A DNA stretch of 21,408 bases. Origin: Isoetes engelmannii (Eukaryota; Streptophyta; Lycopodiopsida; Isoetales; Isoetaceae). Location: assembly GCA_011763485.2 (NCBI GenBank), contig JAANSK020268714.1, forward strand, positions 1 through 21,408. The letters are read 5' to 3'. Below are positions 1 through 8,829 of this stretch, in pieces (the stretch's first letter is position 1; each line of letters begins with the position of its first letter). The notes beneath the pieces are model-generated. The model did not search any database, was not told the origin of the DNA, and was given only the letters and a program-made list of their open reading frames with translations. The translations under genes were made by a program, and so were the position numbers.

Positions 1-275
1 CCTCCCCCCCGGAAAGAAGCCCATCGTGAAAAAGGAGTCCATCCCATAAACATGATCATAATTTGTCCGCATTTGCCATGAAGAGGATGCTGAGATAATG
101 GATGTTGAGCCAATGGATCTAAGGGGAGAGATTCCCGAACAAACTCCAATAAGGCTGTATCATGAGGCCTCTCGAACATAGTGATAGCCATAAGCTGGAA
201 TCGATCAAGCTCGAGCATGACCTGTGACTGTTGATCAAATGCGGGATCACCTGGTTTAGGCTCCAGATAGCAGCG

Positions 276-769
276 TCAAGACAAGGCATTCGGCTTTCTT
301 TGGAGAGGTCCCGGTCGGTACTTGATCACGAAATCAATGCATGATAACATTTGAGTATGCCACCGTGCCTGGCAACAGTTGAGTACCCAAGCAGACTGAA
401 AATATTCTAGATTTTGATGATCTGTATAGACTGTAACCTTATGAAGAGACCTTTCTGGAAAACGTCTCCACTCCTCAAAAAAATTAACTATCGCCAACAA
501 TTCCTTGTCATAGATTGGATAGTTGATCTCAGCAGTTTGGAACTTCCGCAAGTGATAGGAGATCGGATGCAATTCATGGTCATCCCCTCCTGTGACAGAA
601 TACTGCCCATGGCAAAATCAAAAGCATCTGCTTCGACAATATATGGACGCAAAGGATCTGCATGAGTAAGAACTGGTGCCATGGTGAAAGCATGCTTCAG
701 GGTCACCAAGGCGGATTTTGCTTCCACTCTCCATTCGAATGGCACATCCTTTGACGTAAGGCGGGTCAA
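276..769 (-). pseudogene. Ty3/gypsy RNase H domain, frameshifted
   Basis: Two overlapping minus-strand frames carry this domain. The upstream one (769 to 488) has the tether and first RNase H strand, with FxW, APVL and a VEADAFD segment where the family has a catalytic Asp in a D-A-S-D context. The downstream one (572 to 276) has the YPIYDKELLAI segment, which supplies the conserved Glu, and YTDHQNLEYF, with the conserved Asp. A frameshift lies in the overlap at about 490-570. The remaining sequence down to position 1 continues in a style typical of the connector before integrase (an ALSRR-like segment, then acidic and hydrophobic residues). The copy is not functional. Confidence 0.85.
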
Positions 770-998
770 AGGAAGACGATCTCCGAATAATCTCGAGTAA
801 ATCGCCGATAGAAGTTAGCAAATCCAAGGAGACACTGAATATCTCAGACAGAAGAAAGTGTTTGCCATTCCAAAATAGTGTTGACTTTTTCGGGATCCAT
901 GGAAACACCATGGGTTGTGATGCAATAGCCGAGGAACTCAACATTATCCTACTTGACCTGACACTTCTCCAGTTTGGCATAATATGTTCACGCAGCTT

Positions 999-1654
999 TT
1001 AGAGGACCTTCGTGATGTGCTCTTCGTGCTCTTCTAGGGTCTTCGAATAGATCAGAATATCATCCAAATAGATGATGACAAAGAGATCATAAAACTCCCG
1101 AAAAACATCGTTAGCCATGTGCTGAAAAACTGCTGGGGCATTGGTAAGACCAAAGCGCATGACAGTGTACTCAAAATGCCCATATCGCGTTCGTAAGGCA
1201 GTCTTCCACTCATCACCTTTCCTGATTCGAATAAGATTGTAGGTGCCCCGAAGATCAATCTTGGTGAAGTATCGTGCGCCTTGCAGCCAGTCAAGTAATT
1301 CTGGGATCAACGGAAGAGGATACCAATTGCGCACATTAATCTTGTTGAGGTCACGGTAATCCACAACCAACCGCAACGTACCATCCTTCTTGGAGATAAA
1401 GAAGATGGGCGCCCTGCAGGAGACTGAGAATGTCGGATAAATCCAATTGCGAGATTCTCCTCGATATAGGTCCGCAAAGCCTCCAACTCTGTTGATGACA
1501 AGCCATAGATAGGACCAAATGGTGGAGTTGTCCCTGGTTGGAGATCAATGAGGCAGTCATAGGGACGATGCTCTGGAATCTTGTTGGCTTTGGCCTTGTC
1601 AAAAACATCGGCAATATCCTTGTGCTTATCAGGAAGGACAGATGCGGACGTCAC
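999..1654 (-). pseudogene. Ty3/gypsy reverse transcriptase, frameshifted
   Basis: The N-terminal part (1654 to about 1430) has the [10 protein letters not shown] and PGTTPP segments and a [11 protein letters not shown] motif that precede the fingers domain. It then changes frame, and the RT core continues from 1376 to 999. Visible motifs in the core are VVDYRDLN, a KIDLRGTYN segment containing the first catalytic Asp (residue 41 of this frame), a [11 protein letters not shown] segment, and the YLDD catalytic box at residues 103-106 (about 1070-1059) followed by ILIYS. The catalytic residues are therefore intact although the frame is broken between about 1370 and 1430. The normal role is copying the element's RNA into DNA in cytoplasmic particles. 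Confidence 0.92.
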
Positions 1655-1780
1655 TGAAGTAGAGCTAGTCGACGGGTGAAATTGAATTGCAAACGCTGGA
1701 TTGGGATCTTGCTTCCTGACCTGATAAACTTGTGGAGTATGAAATCTTTAAGATGCGAAGCTGAGGGCGTGAAGACACCT

Positions 1781-2473
1781 TCATAGAAATAGGGACCTGG
1801 ACGAGAGCAGGATCGAGAGCAGGAGCGAGAGTAGGAGCAGGATCAGGAGGAGGAGCAGAAATAGAAGCAGGAACAGGAACATGAGTAAAAACTGGAGTAG
1901 GAGCAGAAACATGGACTGGATCTGGACACGAAATAGAGACAAGAAATGGAATATGAACGAGCACAGGATCAGGGGCCCACGATACTTTACGAACTGGAGT
2001 GGATATTGACGCAGAGGCAAGAATTGCAGATGAACTGGGATTGTGGCAAGAATCAACAAATCAAAATGATCTAGAGTGCCAATCAATTTGTGGGTTATGC
2101 AATTCAAGCCAAGGAAGACCCAAGGCCACTGTCGCATGTGGGCTGGCGATGAGATTGAAGGAAATGCTGCAGGAAGCTCCCTCGAATAGAACCCGCATGG
2201 GTGCAGTACACCTTGTCCTGCGCCCGAGAATATCTCACGTCCGTCAATCACCCCGACAGAACTAGGATGCCGCCTTGCTTCTAGGAATGACGTGCTTAGT
2301 AACGACGTGCTATCCATAAAGCAAGCATTTGCACCGGTATCGAGTTGTGCCAATGCATCTAACTTCACAACCCCTGACTCCAAAGATATAGAAATGAAAA
2401 ACTCCTTACTAACTTTATCTGATGGAATATAATTCTCTTGATATATGGAAGGAGTCCGAGAAATGGCGCCCAA
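1781..2473 (-). pseudogene. Ty3/gypsy aspartic protease plus Pro/Ala-rich linker
   Basis: The retropepsin active-site signature LDTGAN lies at residues 44-49 of the minus-strand frame that starts at 2473. It is preceded by a hydrophobic strand (KLDALAQ), as in retroviral-type proteases. The downstream part of this frame degenerates into Leu/Phe-rich sequence, which is the wrong frame of a Pro/Ala/Val-rich linker read better from 1964 to about 1780 (repeated PxP and APxP units). So a frameshift lies between protease and linker. Such a low-complexity linker between protease and reverse transcriptase is unusual in length and composition. The normal role is polyprotein processing; this copy is dead. 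Confidence 0.75.
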
Positions 2474-2686
2474 TCATCGAGAGACTCCTATTACCCGGAT
2501 TCGGCCCCTGAAGTTTTCCGACTGACTCGGATGCTTAACTGGACATCCCCGAGTGATGTGACCATCTCCTCCACAATAGAGGCAAAGGCTGGTCTCCCTC
2601 CTGCGCTGCTTCTCCGCAGCAGATAAAGGTCCTTGAACAGCACGGTGTGACGACCATGCAACAGCCTTGCAACTACCTTTTTGCAT
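2474..2686 (-). pseudogene. Gag nucleocapsid zinc knuckle fragment
   Basis: A 70-residue minus-strand frame contains a clean CX2CX4HX4C zinc knuckle (CLYCGGDGHITRGC), preceded by a basic EKQRRRE stretch. In gag this motif packages the element's RNA. Its position just upstream of the protease is as expected. The rest of gag, which should extend rightward, is missing. The call is firm for the motif; the fragment is too short to place the element in a clade on its own. Confidence 0.85.
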
Positions 2687-2697
2687 TCGTGTGACGA

Positions 2698-3790
2698 CTA
2701 TCTTTTGTAGGTACGAGTATAATGCTCATATAATAGAAATATCCATACGGTCATCATAGAGTTCACAAGTTTGCGCTCCTTAATCTCCTCATGACAAACC
2801 CACACCAAAATATCTTCTTGGTGTGGCAGAATAGGCTGTAGATATTCAACTACTTTTTGCCAAAGAGTTCTCTCCCATCGCCCCAATAAAAACTTTAACT
2901 GAAAAGCTTGTTAAGATTTAAGCCATTTTCCAACATCTTTAAGTAAATCAGTGCACCGTAGAGCAAAGTGGTGCATCATTTGCCAAGGGGATCCACCAAC
3001 AAGGTGTATCCAACTGAGCGCAAGCGGTTGGACTTATGTGAAATAATGTTTTGACTGTATGTCAGGAGTCTCACGATCCCTTTAAAAATGGAGAAGTATT
3101 ATGATAAGGCTGCAACTTATAGAATAAACTCCTTGGAAGAACATGTTGAAGCGTGACTTTACCAAAAGGGATACAACGGGTAAGAGCCTGTGCAATAAGT
3201 CTGCAATAAGTCGTAACCCAAGAGAATTGTCGTTACCCAGAGAAGTCTCCAAATTAAATTTGAGATCATGACCTTACTCTACAAATGGAAATCTGTCATG
3301 CCCAAATCTCCAATAGACTTAGATTTTATACGCTTAGATCATGCAACCTTTACCACAGCCCCTGTTTCATTTCCACCCCAAATAAAATTTCTGATAACAC
3401 CCACAATCTCCTGAAATTCTGATTGGGAAGCAAGAATGGCAGAAGCCATATAGACATGTGTGGCGCTTATATGCTTAGCAATTGTTGCCTTCCAGGCATA
3501 AAGAGTTCCACAGCATGCCTCCGCAACCCCTCTATTATGAAATCCCAAGCATCAAACATTGAGACATGAATATCCACAGGGATACCAAGTAAGTTAGTTG
3601 CCTTCCCGTGAGGCAACATCTTCCAAGGATAAGCAAGAACACATGGTGGAACTTCATCATCTAAAATCCACAGAGCAGAACATTTATGCCAACCAACCAA
3701 AACTCCAGAATCTAAGGAAAATGTGTCAAGCAGAAGCTTTGCATTTTGGAGATTATCATCTTCTACTATCTAGCATAGGAATGATGTAGT
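2698..3790 (-). mobile_element. Decayed LINE (non-LTR retrotransposon) ORF2 fragment
   Basis: The C-terminal part of a plant-type LINE reverse transcriptase is readable on the minus strand in broken frames. From about 3790 leftward there is a segment with GWHKCSALW; then KATNLLGIPVDI followed by a helix containing FDAWDFI; then, after a frameshift near 3470-3548, HVYMASAILASQ and an NFIWGG box. A Trp codon appears to have become TGA near 3337, and GDLGMTDFHL follows. These match the known order of the region after the YADD box (YLGIP-like, then FLWGG-like, then GGLG-like). The stretch 2698-3200 is less certain; a frame at 2886-2698 may be the end of ORF2. No target-site duplication or poly(A) tail was identified. 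Confidence 0.75.
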
Positions 3791-3799
3791 TTTCTATGG

Positions 3800-5180
3800 T
3801 GCAATCTAGTGGTTCCTTGCAAAACTGTGCATGCAAAATTTTTGCATTTGTAACGTACTTCTCTTTCTTGCATTTATGTGAGCTATCGATACTATGGCCA
3901 TTACAAGACTTCTCAGTCACCTAATCCAAAACTATAAGAATGTCTTCTAGCATTTTACAAATACTTTATATCAAGTGCTATCCTGGATAAGTTCCTGTGG
4001 TCTTGTAGTTCAACTCATGTGTCAAGTCCGCAATATTGGTTATGGCAATGTTACAAATCAGAGGTCTCTACTGGCTGCCAAGATTGGTTAAAGTTCTTGC
4101 CAGTTACTTTGCAATCTACTTCTTACAATGTTAGTATTATCATTGACCTTGTTTTTCCTTCTACAAAAAAAATACTCTAGGCCTTATGGAAGCTGCTAAA
4201 TGCAGCCTAAACCAGGCATAAGTCAGCGGTGCCATTTTCTTACGAGCTGGGACCTGTATTGATGAATGAATACAACTGCCCATTTATGTTTGACCATTTT
4301 GCTGCAAGATATCTCGTTGGTAATAGCTCTAAAGACAAAAGGTGCACAAATGCAGAGAGGACAAATGGCAGCCTTCAATCCAAAGGAGAGATGGAGGAAT
4401 TAGCTCATGTTGGCATTCAAAGGGAGTATATCATGTAGTTTTATGTTACAATACATCTAGTATTTGTGCATATCTCTATAGAACTAATGACGATAGTAAA
4501 ATACTTCCTTGTCTGCTACTTTCTTGACAACTGCCCAAACCATTCACCCAAGTAAGGAGAAAGAGAACCACCTAGCTGTTTAGAAAAAGGTCAAGCTCTG
4601 TAACAACACAAGATCCAGAAAAAGAAAGTTGTCCACAAGAGACGTCATTCCAGTTGCAGAATAAATTAGAAAAGTTCCAAAGTTTCAAAAAACTCAAAGG
4701 GTCTTCAAAGAACTTAAATAGTTTTGGTGATACCATGTTTGAACTCAAAAAGTCTTCAATGATGCCATGCTTGAAATCAAAGAGTCTTCGATGTTGATGA
4801 GTCAAGAGCCGGCTGTTTGACCAATCTGGAAGAAAACCTCAAATCCGAAAGAACAGAATAGAAGAAGAGCTTTGTCATGCACCATGCCTTAATACCTACC
4901 TTGCCGCCTCAGAAGCCAACCACATACCCGTAAGAAACGAGCATGCGACTTGCAGCTGGTTTGAAGATCAATGAATACAGAGGGAGAACTTTCATGTATT
5001 TTCTAGTTTTCTCGTCCTCGATCCGCAAATTAACAGACTAACGGCTAATATTGATTTTAGATGATGTGGACAACAACATGGATAGGCTAGAATTCCAGCG
5101 ATAATTGGATGGAGGATTAGGCAAGCCTGCTAAAAAAATGACTTCAAAAATGATTATTTAGAGGAGGTATATGTTGGTAC
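3800..5180. other. Gene-poor stretch, no convincing gene
   Basis: I see only short AT-rich frames without recognisable motifs. Around 4690-4795 a motif of the type TCAAAGAGTCTTC recurs three times in degenerate form. A 42-codon minus-strand frame at about 4890-5030 looks mildly coding-like but I could not connect it to any protein. This is probably decayed transposon and intergenic DNA. Confidence 0.5.
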
Positions 5181-5305
5181 TAGCTGTTACGCATTTCAAC
5201 TCATAAAGAAAATATTAATGCCCCATGCTTATATAAATCACAATTTCATCATACACAATCATGTGACTAGAGAAGAATTTAAACTCAACTAAAAGACTAT
5301 GTAAT

Positions 5306-5445
5306 ACAAGCTTACATAAACTACAATTCAAAAGGACTCGTAAAAAGACGTGCAACACGAGGTTGTACATGGCAGATACAAGCTCACATAAACTATAATT
5401 CAAAAGGATTTTTAAAAAGACATGTGCAATACGAGGTTATAAGCA
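5306..5445. repeat. Two-copy tandem repeat, about 71 bp
   Basis: A unit beginning ACAAGCTTACATAAACTAC at 5306 recurs at about 5377 as ACAAGCTCACATAAACTAT. Both copies continue with ATTCAAAAGGA, an A-rich block, a GTGCAA-type segment and ACGAGGTT. The copies differ by scattered substitutions and small indels, so the duplication is not recent. No coding potential is seen. Confidence 0.8.
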
Positions 5446-5464
5446 AGTGGTATGATGCCACTTG
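5444..5464. repeat. Near-perfect 21-bp palindrome
   Basis: CAAGTGG and CCACTTG flank TATGATG, and the inner bases are also nearly self-complementary. The half-site CAAGTGGCA recurs at 7536, at 7618 and inverted at 7586, which suggests a shared repeat family or a binding site. Confidence 0.6.
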
Positions 5465-5722
5465 TGGAGCATTCAAAAAGACATTTTCATATTAGATTCA
5501 AAGATTATGGGTAAGTATATATATTATAATATGGATAATATGTAGTCACCTCAAACGTCCTCCATATTTCATGTGTTTAAGGTTTGTGGGTTAATATGGA
5601 TGCCTCCCCTATAGCCGGTGTACGATATTGAGTGCATATGAACCATCGATAAGCACTTCCATAAAATCCAATAACCTTGTGATTATGAGATGTGTACGAT
5701 AAATAATAGTAGTTTTAAAAAA

Positions 5723-6131
5723 GAAAAATTCCAAAATATCCCTCAATTTTGCATGAAGAGCATTGTTTTGATTATGATAATACAGTTTTTGGACTTGTCA
5801 AGTTCAAAAATTGTCTTCATGAACCTTATTAGAATAACATCTTTCCAACAAGATCAGATTCATCTAAATCGGAATTGAAATTCACAAGTTATGCTCATTT
5901 GCGTTTTTCCTTGGAACACATTTTTTTAACCACCGTAACTTGAAGATTCCAACTCCGATCTTTAACTCTGCTGCGAATGGATATGTCTCACTCTCATCTA
6001 TAAGTTTCATGAAAAACACTTTTTATACGAGCGCTCAAGAAAAATGTTATTGCCATTTGTGCTAAATACCACGTTCTGGGGGTATTTTTTAGAATATTAT
6101 CAAAGTTGAGGGGTATATTTAGAATTTTCCC
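5723..6131. mobile_element. MITE-like element with imperfect terminal inverted repeats
   Basis: The left end (5723-5751, GAAAAATTCC then ATCCCTCAATTTTG) is mirrored at the right end, which on the minus strand reads GGGAAAATTC then ACCCCTCAACTTTG (6131 to 6101). The arms are about 27 bp and roughly 80% alike. The 409-bp interior has no coding potential. The right terminus also resembles sequence starting at 11264, as expected for a family. Clear target-site duplications were not found, so the class (Mutator-like or other) is open. Confidence 0.5.
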
Positions 6132-6500
6132 TTTCAAAAAGGCATTCAACTAGTGGCCTGGGATGTGATATTGATAGGTGCTATTATCAAAAAAGGGCAT
6201 TGAACGTGTGCGCCTTGCTGCAAGTAGTTCTAGATTGGCATCTAATGTGTGGTGAGACATGTATTGGATTTAAGTTTTTCTCTTTCTATCTTTTCATTTG
6301 TTTATAGAACTTTATTACTAAAATGCCATAAGTCTTGGGGATATTTTTGGTATGAATTTTTTATATCACAAGAAATATGTATACCAACAACCCTTCCTCA
6401 AATTTACACTTTGACCTATGACTTTGTATCATTGGTCTTTGTTCCTCAAGTACATGTAAAACATGTAAAAGATGATCTTCTTCTACACTTGATCAAGTCC

Positions 6501-7234
6501 TCACCAATCCTCGCAGCGGCGAGAATTAGATACTCTTGTGTCATCCATGCTTGATTCTTGCATATATTCATAAGAATTGGATGTTGTTGTGTCATCCATG
6601 CTAGACTCTTGCATATAAGAGTCTCCAAATATGTCTTGGAATGTATACCCTTCACTCATCCATACACCTACTGGTTCAGAATAAGAAAATTCACAACTTG
6701 AACCTCCCTCTGGCCTTAATCTTAAATTTTCCATCAAAGACTGCACACAAACAGATCCATCATCAATTCAACAAGCTCCAAAGAACAAACATGCAGAAAT
6801 TTATCGCATTCCATCCAATTACATACCTCATATGCCAGATTAATCTGTTTAAATTTGAACTCGTTTGATTCCCCTTTGCATAGATCAGGATGATACTGCA
6901 TATAAAAAACAGGGGATGTAAGCATACCACAGATAATAATTTAACATCGCTTTGCCAGAGACTTAAAATCGAAAGGCTGAACATTTAGAAGAAAGGTACT
7001 GACCTGAAGAGCAAGGCTGCGATAAGCACGCTTTATTTCTTGTTTAGAAGCATTTTGGCGAACTCCAAGAACAAAACAGCAATCCAGACTTGCAGATTCT
7101 GCAACGCAGCATCTGGCCACAAATCCGCGGCATTTTTGAGCGGGAAAGGGAAGGGGCTGGGAGAAGCCAGAAATGGAGCACTCTGATAGTGATTTAGGCA
7201 TCAAGGAAGTGGATCTTGCAAGATTTAGGGCCAT
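6501..7234 (-). CDS. Small J-domain protein, chloroplast DnaJ8/DnaJ11-like
   Basis: I assembled three exons on the minus strand: 7234-7004 (77 codons), 6895-6827 (23 codons) and 6740-6501 (79 codons plus TGA). All introns are phase 0 with GT-AG ends (CAG|GTCAGT, TGCAG|TAT, GAG|GTATGT, TGCAG|TCT). The protein is 179 aa. Residues 1-45 are Ser/Arg-rich with few acidic residues, like a plastid transit peptide. The J domain follows: VLGVRQNASKQEIKRAYRSLA (helices I and II) at about 55-75, the HPD triad at 79-81 opening exon 2, and FKQINLAYE (helix III) to residue 100. J proteins use HPD to stimulate Hsp70 ATPase. The tail has a Trp-containing acidic segment and a duplicated 17-residue unit at the C-terminus. 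Family members are about 160 aa, so length fits. Plastid location is inference. Confidence 0.9.
6516..6617 (-). repeat. 51-bp in-frame tandem duplication inside the J-protein gene
   Basis: Two head-to-tail 51-bp units (6617-6567 and 6566-6516) encode 17-residue repeats, both beginning YMQESSMDDT and continuing with TSNS or VSNS. The duplication keeps frame and lies just before the stop codon. Confidence 0.9.
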
Positions 7235-7399
7235 TTTGAATGCGGAAAAATACCTTAGGATTCCGGAGATCCGAGAAGAAGATGAGCTGCGTTTAGGCGA
7301 AGGAGAAGGTCCGGTGCCGGATCGAAGAACGCAGGCTGCAAGGGCTGGAGCAGATCCGCCATTTTATTTGTGTGTGTTGCTTGCGACGCTGCTTCCTTA

Positions 7400-7417
7400 C
7401 CACGTGGTCTTTTGACC
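7400..7417 (-). promoter_or_regulatory. G-box and W-box-like elements upstream of the J-protein gene
   Basis: CCACGTGG at 7400-7407 is a perfect palindromic G-box (core CACGTG), about 165 bp upstream of the J-protein ATG at 7234. bZIP and bHLH factors bind such boxes in light- and ABA-responsive plant promoters. TTGACC at 7412-7417 is a W-box-like core on the plus strand. An 8-bp inverted repeat (ACGCTGCT and AGCAGCGT) brackets them. The assignment to this gene is by position only. Confidence 0.5.
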
Positions 7418-7535
7418 AACACAAACGTGCAGCAGCGTGGGACGAACTCTTAAACAAACTCTAAAAACCAAACAAAAAGTATAGGCATACTTCCTGTCTA
7501 TTCTCAAGAAGCAATTTTATGGCAGCATCTCATGA

Positions 7536-7796
7536 CAAGTGGCAGTATCATCACTCTAATATCCCTTATAATATATTTTACGTCATGCCACTTGGCAGCA
7601 TCTTGGCATCCTTAAAACAAGTGGCATCATCTAGGCATCTGTTAGGATATATGACACACACACACCACTCCAATTGGTCTTTTTGGACCATTAAAAACTC
7701 TTCTTCTTCTTCTTTTAATATCCTTTAGAACATATGATGAATATCCTTTAGAACATACGATGCACACCACTCTAATATCCCTTATGACATATGATG
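7536..7796. repeat. Short repeat cluster upstream of the J-protein gene
   Basis: CAAGTGGCA occurs at 7536 and 7618, and its complement TGCCACTTG at 7586. A TTC-type microsatellite occupies about 7698-7715. A unit of the type ATATCCTTTAGAACATATGATG occurs at 7718 and 7741, with a diverged third copy at 7775. No open frame of interest is present. Confidence 0.65.
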
Positions 7797-7849
7797 CAAA
7801 CATTGCTTCGTTGTGTAGTTCTTGGATCCTGCCCCTAACCACCTTGATT

Positions 7850-8540
7850 ATGGGTGGCTTTGAACTCGAGACATATTTGTTCTATGGCTGTGTGTTGCCA
7901 CTGGAGTAGGATGCTACCGGTAAATTTGTTCCCTATCAAAAATTCTCGATTTTAACAGGTTGGGTGCTAGAGTTCCTCGTAAATTTGTCTCACATTGACT
8001 TGCAATACTTTTTTGGATCTTCTTTTGTTTTTTCTATTTTTTTGCGCTCGGCGTCACCCATGTGTCAATTCTTCAACACAAGCATTCTCAAAAAAAAAGG
8101 AAAAAGACAAAGCAATTTTTACGTCAAGGAAACTCTTTCTAACTGCGCATTCTTAAGCAATATTCCCCTAAGATTTTTGGCATTTTGATCATGTTATATT
8201 CGTGAAAATTATAGACTCTGAGCATATCTTGCACACACTTGAAAGAGGAACAGTGAACAGGGAAGTTAGGATATTGCTCATTCCTTCTTATCGCTCATTC
8301 TTGGCCATTGATGGTCAGGATATTCCAAAAAAGATTCCCCCTCATGCAACCAGGGCCGTCCGCCCAAATTAAGATGGGGTCAAACCCCAATATCCACGTC
8401 AGCATATGATTTCGAGGCAATGGTTTGGAAGTCAACCATACAGTCAACCAGTAGGTCAATGAGACATGCACCACAATGCACGAGATCACACCACATGGCC
8501 CCAGGCCTCCACCACTGTCAACATTATAAGACAGCACGCA
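7850..8540. other. Intergenic stretch without a recognisable gene
   Basis: No homology-bearing frame was found. A minus-strand frame at 8627-8295 overlaps the tRNA-like sequence and encodes nothing recognisable. AT-rich sequence with poly(A) and poly(T) runs dominates 7980-8130. Confidence 0.5.
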
Positions 8541-8552
8541 ATTAAGAAAAAA

Positions 8553-8602
8553 GGAGCATGGGGATTCGAACCCCCTCAGCAAGGCGGATTCCTCAATGCT
8601 CC
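8553..8602 (-). tRNA. tRNA-like sequence, truncated tRNA or tRNA-derived repeat
   Basis: On the minus strand a perfect Pol III B box, GGTTCGAATCC (8572-8562), sits in a T-arm with a TTCGAAT loop between G and C runs. It is followed by ATGCTCC and at once by TTTTTT (8552-8547), a Pol III terminator. GGAGCAT, complementary over 7 bp to ATGCTCC, lies only 36 nt upstream of it. That is too close for a full cloverleaf with D and anticodon arms. A CCTTGCTGAGG hairpin precedes the T-arm and could be a long variable arm (Ser/Leu type). Upstream, TAGGCCGTGCAGG weakly resembles an A box. It may be a decayed tRNA, a SINE head or a short tRNA-like transcript; a functional tRNA is unlikely. Confidence 0.45.
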
Positions 8603-8829
8603 TGCACGGCCTAAAGCCCGGGAGCAAATCCCATGCAGGTATACATATTCACAAATGCTAACCACGTGCAAATGGTATGTACAAGATCCACGCGCAAAAG
8701 GTATGTACAAGTGTTATGCAATTTTTTCTCCTTTTCAATTCTTCACAACTTTAACATGCAGCACACAAGTCACAAAGCATACTATGCCAGCACACGAAAA
8801 CACACCAACAGAAGCCAGAATCATACATG

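Larger units (their letters stand above)
1..2690 (-). mobile_element. Degenerate Ty3/gypsy LTR retrotransposon, gag-pol remnant
   Basis: Read on the minus strand, the domains follow Ty3/gypsy order: gag zinc knuckle (about 2590), aspartic protease (about 2340), reverse transcriptase (about 1650-1000), RNase H (about 770-276), then a connector toward integrase that runs off the left edge. The domains lie in different frames with several frameshifts, so the copy cannot make a polyprotein. No LTR belonging to this copy is visible, and the gag side stops near 2690, where LINE-like sequence begins. The order RT then RNase H before the missing integrase follows the Ty3/gypsy layout and excludes Ty1/copia. 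The sublineage is inference: the knuckle and the pol N-terminus resemble chromovirus-like elements of fungi, animals and early land plants more than typical angiosperm ones. Confidence 0.9.

Noticed and set aside
1-10. C-rich runs at both window ends (also 21390-21408)
   Set aside because: Simple homopolymer-rich sequence, possibly assembly-edge or repeat noise; no structure such as paired LTR ends could be shown.
4890-5030. 42-codon minus-strand stretch with mildly coding-like composition
   Set aside because: Too short, no identifiable protein, and no second exon was found; the chance of such an open stretch is not small.
7173-7415. 80-codon plus-strand frame antisense to the J-protein exon 1
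   Set aside because: It overlaps the coding start and promoter of a gene with clear exons and carries no motif of its own.
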